Shown: piece after piece, positions 43,168-50,867 of the stretch
Position numbering within the stretch: the first letter of the stretch is position 1
How the letters are laid out: every line of letters begins with the position of its first letter
Assembly (NCBI RefSeq): GCF_010731815.2
Contig: NZ_AP022593.1
Span: 620,001-684,000, forward strand
Direction of reading: 5' to 3'
DNA: 64,000 nt
DNA from: Mycolicibacterium arabiense
GTDB taxonomy: Bacteria; Actinomycetota; Actinomycetes; Mycobacteriales; Mycobacteriaceae
Program-made: the position numbers and the translations under genes
The notes under the pieces: model-generated
What the model was told of the DNA's origin: nothing
Database searches by the model: none
The model's input: the letters and a program-made list of their open reading frames with translations, nothing else

Positions 43168-43965
43168 TCAGGCGGTGCGCCAGCGGGTGGCGCGGCGTTC
43201 GATGGGGCCGAGGATCAGCAAGTCCGCGATGACGAGCACGATGATGAACACCAGCACCCAGGCGAAGAACCCGTCGAGCTGGTTGGCGTCGTACCAGTAC
43301 CGCGACCGCCACCCGACACCGGAGGTGGAGCCGAACCACTCGGCGAGCAGCAGACCGTTCCAGGCGCTCATGATCGCGAACCGGACGGCAGCGACGGTCG
43401 AGCCGGCGACCGCGGGAGCGACGATGTGCCGCAGTACGTTTCGCCGTGGTACGCCGAACGCCCGGGCCATCAGCACCAGGTCGGCGGGTACCGCCCGGGT
43501 GGCCTTGGCGATGTTGACCACCACGAACGGCAGCCCGGACAGGAACACCGTCACGACCGGGGTGAGCCAGCCGAACCCGAACCACATGGTGGTCAGCAGC
43601 GCCCAGATCACCGCCGGGATGGCGAGGGCGGCGGCGTTGACGTCGGAGAGGGCGAGGTCGGCCCACTTCGACAGGCCCATCCACACGCCGATCGCGGCAC
43701 CGACCACCAGCGCGAGCGCCAGGCCGAGGGCGAAGCGGTTCATGCTGATCGCGAGGTTGCCCCAGAGCTCGCCGATGGCGGCCTCCGAGATCAGGCTGTC
43801 GACGGTCTGTGCGGGCGACGGAATCCGGTTGCCGATCACGACGGCGAGCTGCCATGCGCCGAGAATCGTGAGCAGGGCGGCGCCGATGGCGGCCAGCGAC
43901 GTCGACTGTCCGCGGAGCTGACGACGCCAGGCGGGCGCCGGGGACGAGAGTGCCTGGGTGATCAC
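43168..43965 (-). CDS. ABC transporter permease (SsuC-type), first copy
   Basis: 265 residues from a GTG that overlaps the upstream permease stop (GTGA). Six membrane helices with the EAA loop ARAFGVPRRNVLRHIVAPA. Longer in-frame readings upstream lie over the other permease. Paired permeases of one importer probably form a heterodimer. Confidence 0.9.
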   Translation of the reverse strand: MITQALSSPAPAWRRQLRGQSTSLAAIGAALLTILGAWQLAVVIGNRIPSPAQTVDSLISEAAIGELWGNLAISMNRFALGLALALVVGAAIGVWMGLSKWADLALSDVNAAALAIPAVIWALLTTMWFGFGWLTPVVTVFLSGLPFVVVNIAKATRAVPADLVLMARAFGVPRRNVLRHIVAPAVAGSTVAAVRFAIMSAWNGLLLAEWFGSTSGVGWRSRYWYDANQLDGFFAWVLVFIIVLVIADLLILGPIERRATRWRTA

Positions 43966-44822
43966 GAGATGTCCTTCCGCCATGCGAAGAAGCGGTTCTC
44001 GAGGTAGGCGAGTCCGCGTTCGATGAGGATCATGGCGACGATGAAGAGCGTGGTCCACGCCAGCATGTCGTCGACTTGGAATTCCTGGTAGGCCTTGCGG
44101 ATCATGAAGCCGACGCCGTCGCTGGCGCCGAACACCTCGGTGAGGGCCTCGACCTTCCAGGCCATCGCGAATCCGTAACGCACACCGGCGAAGACGAAGG
44201 TCACCAGCGCCGGCAGGTAGAGGTGGCGCAGCACGTCGCGCCGGTTGCGTTCGAATGCCCGGCACATCGCCAGCAGGTTGCCGTCCACCGACCGCACTCC
44301 CTCGGCGACGTTCATCGCGATGAAGGGCAGCGCGACCAGGGCCGAGACCACGATGGGTCCGCCCGCACCGACGCCGAAGATCAGCAGGCCGAAGACCGCG
44401 TACGTCAGACCCGGCATGTTGCCTAGGACGAACAGCGGCAGCGAGAAGTACGACGACATGAAGCGGCCCCAGTCCACCCGCCCCTGCTTCGCCCGCCCGA
44501 AGCCCATGAGGAACCCGATCACCAGGCCGAAGACCATGGCGATGGCGAAGCCTGCCGCAATCTTGCCGATGCTGGAGGCGAAGTTGGTGAACGCCTCCCC
44601 CGACACCGTGATCGCGACGACGCGCTCGAAGACACCGAGCGGTCGCGGCAGGATCGGGTCGTCGATCCAGGCGGCCACGGCGGCCCAGGCGGCGATCGCG
44701 GCGACGAGGGCGATGCCGGAGACCAGCCACCTTCGCGGTCCCGTCGTCGCCGGCCGCGTCGCAGGCGGGGCCGGTTCCCGCGGCGCCGGATCGGCGTCCG
44801 GCGGCGTGATGGTCTGCGTCAC
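43962..44822 (-). CDS. ABC transporter permease (SsuC-type), second copy
   Basis: 286 residues. A Pro/Ala-rich N-terminal tail (DADPAPREPAPPATRPATTG) precedes six helices, and the EAA loop reads CRAFERNRRDVLRHLYLPA. It is only distantly similar to the first permease, so the two are probably old duplicates. ATGA overlap with the binding-protein gene stop. Confidence 0.9.
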   Translation of the reverse strand: MTQTITPPDADPAPREPAPPATRPATTGPRRWLVSGIALVAAIAAWAAVAAWIDDPILPRPLGVFERVVAITVSGEAFTNFASSIGKIAAGFAIAMVFGLVIGFLMGFGRAKQGRVDWGRFMSSYFSLPLFVLGNMPGLTYAVFGLLIFGVGAGGPIVVSALVALPFIAMNVAEGVRSVDGNLLAMCRAFERNRRDVLRHLYLPALVTFVFAGVRYGFAMAWKVEALTEVFGASDGVGFMIRKAYQEFQVDDMLAWTTLFIVAMILIERGLAYLENRFFAWRKDIS

Positions 44823-45862
44823 TTCTCGACTCCTTCTCCGGGCAGGAACTTCGGATCGGCTTCGTCGTCACCGATGACGCCGGTCTCTCGCATCAGGTCG
44901 AAGATCGAACTCTCGTCGTCGGCCCACTTCTGGTCGAACCGCACGTCGTCGACCACCCAGTCGTGTTGGGCGACGTAGTCCTTCATGAACGCGATGTCCT
45001 CGGGCGTGTCGACGGCGAAGTGCTGTGGGTAGCGCTCGACCATTTCGTCGCGGTGCCCCTGCCACTCGGCCAGTCCGCGCGTCCACAGGTCGAGGAACGC
45101 CGACACCTCGCCGGGATGGTCGTCGACCCAGTCCTTGCGGGCGACGAAGACGTTGCCCATCGGGCCGTCGTGGCCGGGTGCCTCGAGTTCGGCGAACACC
45201 TCCGCCGAGGACTTCCCGTCGTACAGCGGGCGGACCGTGCCCTCGCGGAGGTCGCGGGCCGACAGGTCGGGATAGCAGATGCAGGCGTCGATCTCGCCGC
45301 GCGCCAACAGGTTCGAGAGATTCTGGATGTCGGCGACCACGATCTCGTAGTCGTCGGCCAGGTTCACGTCGTGCATCTTCTTGAGCAGGGCGCTCCACAC
45401 CAGGGTTCCCGAGACCGTCGTGAACACCCCGAGGCGCTTGCCCTTCATGTCCGCCAGCGTCACGGCGGGGTCGTCGGCGCGCACCATGATGCGGCTGCGC
45501 TCGGAGTTGTAGCGGCCGATGATCGTCGTCTCGCGCTGGGTCTGCTCCTCGAGGCCAGGCACCTCGAACGAGGCGGTGGAGATGATGTCGGCGTGGCCGC
45601 CGGCGAACAGGCCGAACTCGTCCCACGTGGCGCTGCTCTCCACCTCGTAGCCCGACTGGCGCTGCCACTCGTCGACGATGCCCGTCTCGTTCATGTAGTC
45701 CCAGATGGGGTCCGGAGCGAACGTGAACCGGATGACGCCGTCGCGGGCCGCTCGGGACGACGCAGGCCCACCGAGGCCGGCGGAACATCCCGCCGTCAAC
45801 GTCATCATCGCCGCCGCCGCGACGGCCACCGCGTTGCGCATCACCCGAGTGCTACGTCGCAC
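44819..45862 (-). CDS. ABC transporter substrate-binding lipoprotein (NMT1/SsuA-like)
   Basis: 347 residues from a GTG with GAGGAGG 5 nt upstream, which marks the first gene of the operon. Lipobox TLTAGC. The mature domain follows the NMT1 pattern: RFTFAPDPIWDYMNETGIVDEW, ADIISTASFEVPGLEEQ, KGKRLGVFTTVSGTLVWSAL and GEIDACICYPDLSA. NMT1-like proteins bind small ring compounds such as pyrimidines, riboflavin precursors and sulfonates, so a heterocycle is plausible. Divergent from the PucR regulator with a 106-bp gap. Confidence 0.9.
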   Translation of the reverse strand: MRRSTRVMRNAVAVAAAAMMTLTAGCSAGLGGPASSRAARDGVIRFTFAPDPIWDYMNETGIVDEWQRQSGYEVESSATWDEFGLFAGGHADIISTASFEVPGLEEQTQRETTIIGRYNSERSRIMVRADDPAVTLADMKGKRLGVFTTVSGTLVWSALLKKMHDVNLADDYEIVVADIQNLSNLLARGEIDACICYPDLSARDLREGTVRPLYDGKSSAEVFAELEAPGHDGPMGNVFVARKDWVDDHPGEVSAFLDLWTRGLAEWQGHRDEMVERYPQHFAVDTPEDIAFMKDYVAQHDWVVDDVRFDQKWADDESSIFDLMRETGVIGDDEADPKFLPGEGVEK

Positions 45863-45882
45863 GGGAACCTCCTCGATGTCGT

Positions 45883-45949
45883 GTGACGGCTGTCACCGTC
45901 GAGATTCAGCCTGAGGCAGCGGGGCCAATCGCGACAATGTCTGGCGACA
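45883..45949. promoter_or_regulatory. Dyads in the divergent control region of the catabolic operon
   Basis: GTGAC-GGCT-GTCAC at 45883-45896 is a perfect dyad. GACA-A-TGTC (45933-45941) and TGTC-TGGC-GACA (45938-45949) overlap just upstream of the regulator's -10. PucR-type regulators commonly act on such a shared promoter region. The binding protein is inferred. Confidence 0.4.
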
Positions 45950-45955
45950 CACACT

Positions 45956-45961
45956 TATGCT
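45956..45961 (+). promoter_or_regulatory. -10 element (TATGCT) of the PucR regulator gene
   Basis: TANNNT hexamer 7 nt before the ATG at 45969. It favours that ATG over the one at 45957 inside the hexamer and predicts a leaderless regulator mRNA. Confidence 0.5.
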
Positions 45962-45968
45962 CGATCTC

Positions 45969-47690
45969 ATGTCACCAAAGACACTGAGGCCCGACCTCGA
46001 GCGCTGGCTCGACGCGCTGGCCGACATCGGCGAGGCGGTGGGTGGCGACGAGCCCGTCGCCGCCCTGGTCGACCGCGTCGCACGTACCGCGTGCGACCTT
46101 CTCGACTACGACTTCTGCGCGGTGTTCCTCCCCACCGAAGACGGCCGGGCGCTGGTGATCGTCGGATCGCACGGCCTGTCCCCCGACTACATCGCGCAGG
46201 TCAACGCGGACCGGCCGATCCTGCTCGACGTGACCGGTGCCGAGGAGGCGCCTACCAGCGTGGCGTTCCGCACTGGCGAGGTGGTCACGCTCGAGGACAT
46301 CGAGACGACGCCGGGAATCGGACCGTGGGGTGGGGTCGCTCACGAGCAGGGCTACCGGGCGCTGGTGTCGGTGCCGCTGCGTCGCGCCGGGTCGATCGTC
46401 GGAGCGCTCAACGGCTACCGCACCGAGCCGCACCGGTTCGACGCCGTGGAGGTCGGCTTGGTGACGACGCTGGCCTCCCAGGTCGCGGTCGCGCTGCGTA
46501 CCGCCCAACTGCGGTCCCGCGAGCAGGACACGATCCGCGAGCTGCGCCGCGCCGAAGAGGTGCACGGACTGCTGACGGCGACCGCACTGCGCGGCGAGGG
46601 TGTCTCGGGGGTGGCCGCGGCGCTCGCGGAACTGCTCGCCCGGCCCGTGCTGATCGAGGACGTCTACGGCACCGCGCTCGCAGCCGTCGACTGGGCTCCC
46701 GGCGGGTCGGACGAACGCGTCGGGTCGCAGGACGACGGCGTGTCGGCGGATGTCACGCTCGGCGGCGAGGTGGTTGCCCGGGTCCGCGTCGAGGTCACCG
46801 ACGCGGAGCTGTCCCGGCTCGACGTACGCGCCGTCGAACACGCAACGGTGGTGACGGCGCTCGAGCTGATGCGCGACCGCACCGCGGCGGAAGTCGAACA
46901 GCGCCTTCGCGGTTCGCTAGTTGCCGACCTGCTGAGCACCGACGGCGCCGACATGCCGGCGCTGCTCGATCGCGCCCGGCGGCTCGGCTGGGACCTGTCG
47001 GGCGACCAGTCGCTGATCTCGGTGCGGAACATCGACCCCTCGGCCGGCGACGCCAGGCCCGCCACCGACCGGCTGCTGGCAGGCGCCGACCGATTCGCGG
47101 CCACCATCACGCCCCGCCCGCTGGTTGCCGTGTACCGGGGTGATCTGCTGTTGATCGCGGCGCCGGGCGCGGCCGCTCCGGGGCGGGTCAGTGGCGCGGC
47201 GGCGATCGCGCGTCGTCTGGTCGACTACCTGACCGACGCCAGGGAAGTCGGGAAGGCGGTGGCGGGGGTGACGCCTGCCGTCGCGGTCCGCGAACTACCC
47301 GACCTGTTCCGCACGTTGCGCGGTGCGCTCGATCTGGCAGCGGACGGGGCGGGCAACGCGGTGATCGACCTGCGCGACGTCGCGATCGACCATCTGCTCC
47401 TGCAGCTCGACGACCCGGAACGGTTGCGTGCCTTCGCGACATCCGTTCTGGGTCCGGCGTTGGACTACGACCGCGACCACTCCAGCGAGCTGTTGCGGAC
47501 GGTGCGGGTGCTGATCGACCGCGACATGGACCGCCGGTCGACGGCCGACGCGCTGCACCTGCACCCGAACACGGTGGCGCAACGGATGCGCCGCCTGGAG
47601 GCGCTGACGGGTCTGCACCTGAACCGGCCGCGGGACCTGCTGCAGCTCACGTCGGCGCTGACGGTGGCACGGGTGGCCGGCCTCGGCTGA
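45969..47690 (+). CDS. GAF-domain PucR family transcriptional regulator
   Basis: 573 residues. The N-terminal GAF domain (about 20-165) runs from ALVDRVARTACDLLDYDF through ALVSVPLRRAGSIVGALNG to ASQVAVALRTAQL. A middle domain of the CdaR/GGDEF-like type follows (SLVADLLSTDGADMPALLDRA), and the C-terminal PucR helix-turn-helix (HTH_30) reads TVRVLIDRDMDRRSTADALH and HPNTVAQRMRRLEALTGL. PucR proteins activate purine or aromatic catabolism genes in response to a ligand sensed by the GAF part. Divergent from the ABC importer operon, so it very likely controls it. Confidence 0.9.
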   Translation: MSPKTLRPDLERWLDALADIGEAVGGDEPVAALVDRVARTACDLLDYDFCAVFLPTEDGRALVIVGSHGLSPDYIAQVNADRPILLDVTGAEEAPTSVAFRTGEVVTLEDIETTPGIGPWGGVAHEQGYRALVSVPLRRAGSIVGALNGYRTEPHRFDAVEVGLVTTLASQVAVALRTAQLRSREQDTIRELRRAEEVHGLLTATALRGEGVSGVAAALAELLARPVLIEDVYGTALAAVDWAPGGSDERVGSQDDGVSADVTLGGEVVARVRVEVTDAELSRLDVRAVEHATVVTALELMRDRTAAEVEQRLRGSLVADLLSTDGADMPALLDRARRLGWDLSGDQSLISVRNIDPSAGDARPATDRLLAGADRFAATITPRPLVAVYRGDLLLIAAPGAAAPGRVSGAAAIARRLVDYLTDAREVGKAVAGVTPAVAVRELPDLFRTLRGALDLAADGAGNAVIDLRDVAIDHLLLQLDDPERLRAFATSVLGPALDYDRDHSSELLRTVRVLIDRDMDRRSTADALHLHPNTVAQRMRRLEALTGLHLNRPRDLLQLTSALTVARVAGLG

Positions 47691-47708
47691 TCGTTGGTCC
47701 GTTTCGGT

Positions 47709-47757
47709 GATTCGTGGAAGATCACTTGCGCTCACCGCAGGAGATGCTCCACGAATC
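47709..47757. other. Perfect 10-bp stem with a 29-nt loop
   Basis: GATTCGTGGA (47709-47718) and TCCACGAATC (47748-47757) are exact reverse complements. The stem lies between the convergent 3' ends of the PucR gene and the small minus-strand ORF, where a two-way transcript end would be expected. No T-run is present. The conserved-looking loop (GAAGATCACTTGCGCTCACC) may mark a repeat element. Confidence 0.6.
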
Positions 47758-47773
47758 GCGTGGTTTGGGGTGG

Positions 47774-47903
47774 TCAGTCGAGCGGGTTGCGGCGCGTGAC
47801 GATCAGCGGGTCGGCAGGGGTGAATGGGAACTGCGGCAGGTCGACGATCTCGCCGTCGAGAAGCGAGGTGGTGTGGCTGTTGCGAGCGATCGACGTCGTC
47901 ACG
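47774..47903 (-). CDS. Candidate 42-residue peptide gene
   Basis: A GTG with AGGAG 6-7 nt upstream opens a frame of 42 codons: TTSIARNSHTTSLLDGEIVD, a middle stretch LPQFPFTPADPLIV, and a terminal TRRNPLD. The Ser/Thr-rich start and the defined acidic and Pro/Phe-rich middle do not look random, and the codon use is GC-rich at third positions like real genes here. No homologue is known to me. It could be a small regulator, a peptide precursor or spurious. It lies beside the molybdenum hydroxylase operon on the other strand. Confidence 0.4.
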
Positions 47904-48012
47904 GGGTCTCCTGTCGGTGGTGATCGGGCGGTCGGGGTTGAGCGTTCGTCGATGACCACACTCGTTCACGAGAGGTCCCGCAAACATTGACGCCTGCACC
48001 CCCCGGAGCGGT

Positions 48013-48030
48013 GCCAATTGGCCTACCAAT
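48013..48030. promoter_or_regulatory. Overlapping dyads upstream of the molybdenum hydroxylase operon
   Basis: GCCAATTGGC (48013-48022) is a perfect palindrome and ATTGG-N4-CCAAT (48017-48030) is a perfect dyad sharing its right half. They lie 100-117 bp before the preferred start. They are candidate repressor or activator sites. Confidence 0.45.
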
Positions 48031-48129
48031 CTCTTCCTGCTAGCTGGCATTGGCATCGAAGTCGCCGTGAGTGAGGATGATTCACGCCCCGATGGGACGG
48101 CGGCACACCAGGCGAAAGGACACTGCTTC

Positions 48130-50328
48130 ATGACGGCGACCGTGGATCGGGATGACCGGTCGGTCGACCGGGTCGAAGGTAGGCAGAAGGTCACCGGGTC
48201 CGCCCACTACACCGCCGACGTCGCGCTGCCGGGTCAGGTGCACGCCGTGCTCGTCCAGTCCGAGGTCCCGCACGGCCGCGTCACCGAGGATTCGTTGCGC
48301 GCCAGCACCTCTCGCGCCTCGGCGGCTCCCGGGGTGCTGTACGTGCTGACACCGCTGAACTCTCCGCGCCTGGGCGTGGTGCCCGACGAACTGACGTGGG
48401 ACCTGCCCCTGGAGCGGCGGCCACCGCTGTCGGACCTGACGGTTCAGCACGTCGGACAGCACATGGCGCTCGTGGTGGCCGACACCTTGGAGAACGCCAC
48501 GGCTGCGGCAGCGTCGTTCGACCTGTCCTACGAATCACTTCCGGCGCAACTCGACTTCCACGAGGTGGCGGACGCGTCGCGAGAGCAGGTGGGCCCCGTC
48601 CGCCACGGAAGTTACGAGCCCGATCACTTCGTCAAGCTCTCCGAGGAGAAGCTCCAGGACGTTCGCGGCGAGGAACCTGCCGGCGGAGCCAGCCGGGTCG
48701 CCGCCCGCTTCACGACCCCACTCAACGCCCACTACCCGATCGAGTTGTCCGCCACGGTCGCCGCATGGTCGGGCGACCAGCTGACCGTGCACGACAGCAC
48801 CCGCTGGATCGCCGGTGAGCGGACCGCATTGGCGGCGTACCTACAGATCCCCGAGGACAGGGTGCGCGTCTCGTCCCCTCTGGTCGGCGGGGCGTTCGGC
48901 TCGAAGAGCTTCCTGTGGATGCACGTCGCGCTGTGCGCCGTCGCGGCCAGGGAGGTCGGACGGCCGGTCAAGCTGGTGCTCACCCGCGAACAGATGTTCT
49001 CCTCCACCGGGCACCGGCCACGCACCGAGCAAGACCTCGTGCTCGTCGCCGACGAAGACGGTCGCATCCTCAGCACCGAGCACCACACCCTGACCGAGAC
49101 TTCCACCGTCGCCCACTTCTGCGAGCCGGCGGGCCTGTCGACGCGGTTCCTCTACCAGTCACCCCATCTCGAGGTGTCGCACCGCACCGCCCGACTGAAC
49201 GCGCCGACCCCCAGCTTCATGCGCGGTCCGGGCGAAGCACCGGGGTTGTTCGCCCTCGAATCGGCCATCGACGAACTCGCCCATCGGGTCGGTGCCGATC
49301 CGCTCGAGCTGAGGATCCGCAACCACGCGGATTCAGACCAAGCCAGCGGCAAGGCGTGGTCGGGAAAGCACCTGCTCGACTGCTATCGGATCGGCGCGCA
49401 GCGGTTCGGCTGGGCTGAACGGCCGCTGGCGCCACGCGCCATGCGGTCCGACGGTGAACTGGTCGGCTGGGGCATGGCGACGGCGACGTACCCGGGCCGT
49501 CGCATGCCGGCGAGTTGCCGGGTCACCACCTCGCCCGACGGACATGTCCGATTCGCCTCGGCCACACACGAAGTCGGCAATGGCGTGCGTACCGTCATGA
49601 CGCAGGTCGCCGCCGAGGTCACCGGGCTTCCGCTGTCGCGGGTGGCGTTCGACTCCGGCGATTCTGACTTCCCGGCCGCGCCGTACAGCGGTGCGTCGCA
49701 GACGACGGCGACGGTCGGCTCGGCGGTGCACGCCGCGGCCACCGAGTGGAGGCGCCGCCTGTCGGCGCTGACGTCCGTCGGCGACGGGGCCGACCTCGTC
49801 GCGCTGGCAGGCGCGCACCACGAGCAGCTCAGCTTCACCGCCGACAGCGATGCGGGAGACCAGAGCGCCGAGGCATTCCAGTCGTTCGGTGCCCACTTCT
49901 GCGAGGTGCGGGTCGACGAGCAGATCGGCAGGGCGACCGTCACCAGGTGGGTCGCGGTCATGGACTGCGGACGGGTACTCAACCCGAAACTCGCCCGCAG
50001 CCAGGTGATGGGCGGCATCACCTTCGGTCTCGGCATGGCGCTGCTCGAACAGGTGCCGTACGACGCCGATACGGCTCAGATGATCGGCGAGTACTACCTG
50101 CCCACCCACGCCGACCGCCCCGAGTTCGACGTCAGCTTCGTGGAGAGCACGGACTTCGGCCTCGATCCGATCGGCGTGCGCGGCATCGGGGAGATCGGCA
50201 CGTGCGGCGTTCCCGCCGCGATCGCGAATGCCGTCTTCCACGCCACCGGAAAGCGTATGCGCGACTTGCCGATCACCCTGGAGAACCTCATGACGCCATA
50301 CCGTCCACCCACAGCCGAGGAGCCGTGA
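48130..50328 (+). CDS. Molybdenum hydroxylase large (molybdopterin-binding) subunit, xanthine dehydrogenase family
   Basis: 732 residues from the ATG at 48130, which has AAAGGA upstream; a GTG at 48067 would add 21 residues. The sequence opens with RVEGRQKVTGSAHYTADV and contains the family landmarks: GGAFGSKSFLW (Mo-cofactor), MRGPGEAPGLFALESAIDEL, GMATATYPGRRMPA, YSGASQTTATVGSAVHAAA and, near the end, GVRGIGEIGTCGVPAAI with the active-site Glu. It should hydroxylate a ring carbon or oxidise an aldehyde with water as oxygen source. First of three overlapping subunit genes. Confidence 0.92.
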   Translation: MTATVDRDDRSVDRVEGRQKVTGSAHYTADVALPGQVHAVLVQSEVPHGRVTEDSLRASTSRASAAPGVLYVLTPLNSPRLGVVPDELTWDLPLERRPPLSDLTVQHVGQHMALVVADTLENATAAAASFDLSYESLPAQLDFHEVADASREQVGPVRHGSYEPDHFVKLSEEKLQDVRGEEPAGGASRVAARFTTPLNAHYPIELSATVAAWSGDQLTVHDSTRWIAGERTALAAYLQIPEDRVRVSSPLVGGAFGSKSFLWMHVALCAVAAREVGRPVKLVLTREQMFSSTGHRPRTEQDLVLVADEDGRILSTEHHTLTETSTVAHFCEPAGLSTRFLYQSPHLEVSHRTARLNAPTPSFMRGPGEAPGLFALESAIDELAHRVGADPLELRIRNHADSDQASGKAWSGKHLLDCYRIGAQRFGWAERPLAPRAMRSDGELVGWGMATATYPGRRMPASCRVTTSPDGHVRFASATHEVGNGVRTVMTQVAAEVTGLPLSRVAFDSGDSDFPAAPYSGASQTTATVGSAVHAAATEWRRRLSALTSVGDGADLVALAGAHHEQLSFTADSDAGDQSAEAFQSFGAHFCEVRVDEQIGRATVTRWVAVMDCGRVLNPKLARSQVMGGITFGLGMALLEQVPYDADTAQMIGEYYLPTHADRPEFDVSFVESTDFGLDPIGVRGIGEIGTCGVPAAIANAVFHATGKRMRDLPITLENLMTPYRPPTAEEP

Positions 50329-50867
50329 AGACCCAGGACCATCTCGTGGAGCTCCGCATCAACGGCGAGACCCACCGCGTCGAGGCCGACGTGCGAACCA
50401 CGCTGCTCGATCTGCTGCGCGAACGCCTGCAGCTGACCGGGACCAAGAAGGGGTGCGACCACGGGCTGTGCGGTGCGTGCACCGTCGCCGTCGACGGTGA
50501 GCGGGTGGTGAGCTGCCTGACCCTCGCGGCGTCGATCGACGGTTCGGACGTCCTGACCATCGAGGGCATCGCCGACGGCGACCAGCTGCACCCGCTGCAG
50601 CGGTCGTTCATGGCGTGCGACGGGTTCCAGTGCGGCTTCTGCACGCCGGGGCAGATCTCGTCGGCTCGTGCCATGCTCACGGAGCATGCCCGCGGTGACC
50701 TCAGCACGGCATCGTTCGAAGGCTCCCGAGCCGACGTCGTCGACGGCTGTGCGCGGCTGACCACCGCGGAGATTCGAGAACGCATGGCCGGCAACATCTG
50801 TCGATGTGGCGCCTACGCCAACATCGTCGCCGCGATCGAAGCCGTGGCGCAGGAGCGCACCGCGTGA
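50325..50867 (+). CDS. Molybdenum hydroxylase small subunit with two [2Fe-2S] clusters
   Basis: 180 residues from a GTG overlapping the large-subunit stop (GTGA). The plant-type cluster is CDHGLCGAC with the fourth Cys in VVSCLTL. The second cluster is CGFCTPGQ and NICRCGAY. The two clusters pass electrons from the Mo site to FAD. No signal peptide or Tat motif is seen, so the complex is cytoplasmic. Confidence 0.93.
   Translation: MKTQDHLVELRINGETHRVEADVRTTLLDLLRERLQLTGTKKGCDHGLCGACTVAVDGERVVSCLTLAASIDGSDVLTIEGIADGDQLHPLQRSFMACDGFQCGFCTPGQISSARAMLTEHARGDLSTASFEGSRADVVDGCARLTTAEIRERMAGNICRCGAYANIVAAIEAVAQERTA

Larger units (their letters stand above)
47691..48129. other. 439-bp region between the PucR gene and the molybdenum hydroxylase operon
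   Basis: Contains a long-loop stem, a candidate 42-codon ORF on the minus strand, and overlapping dyads near 48013-48030, all listed separately. The remaining sequence is without recognisable genes. Confidence 0.6.
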
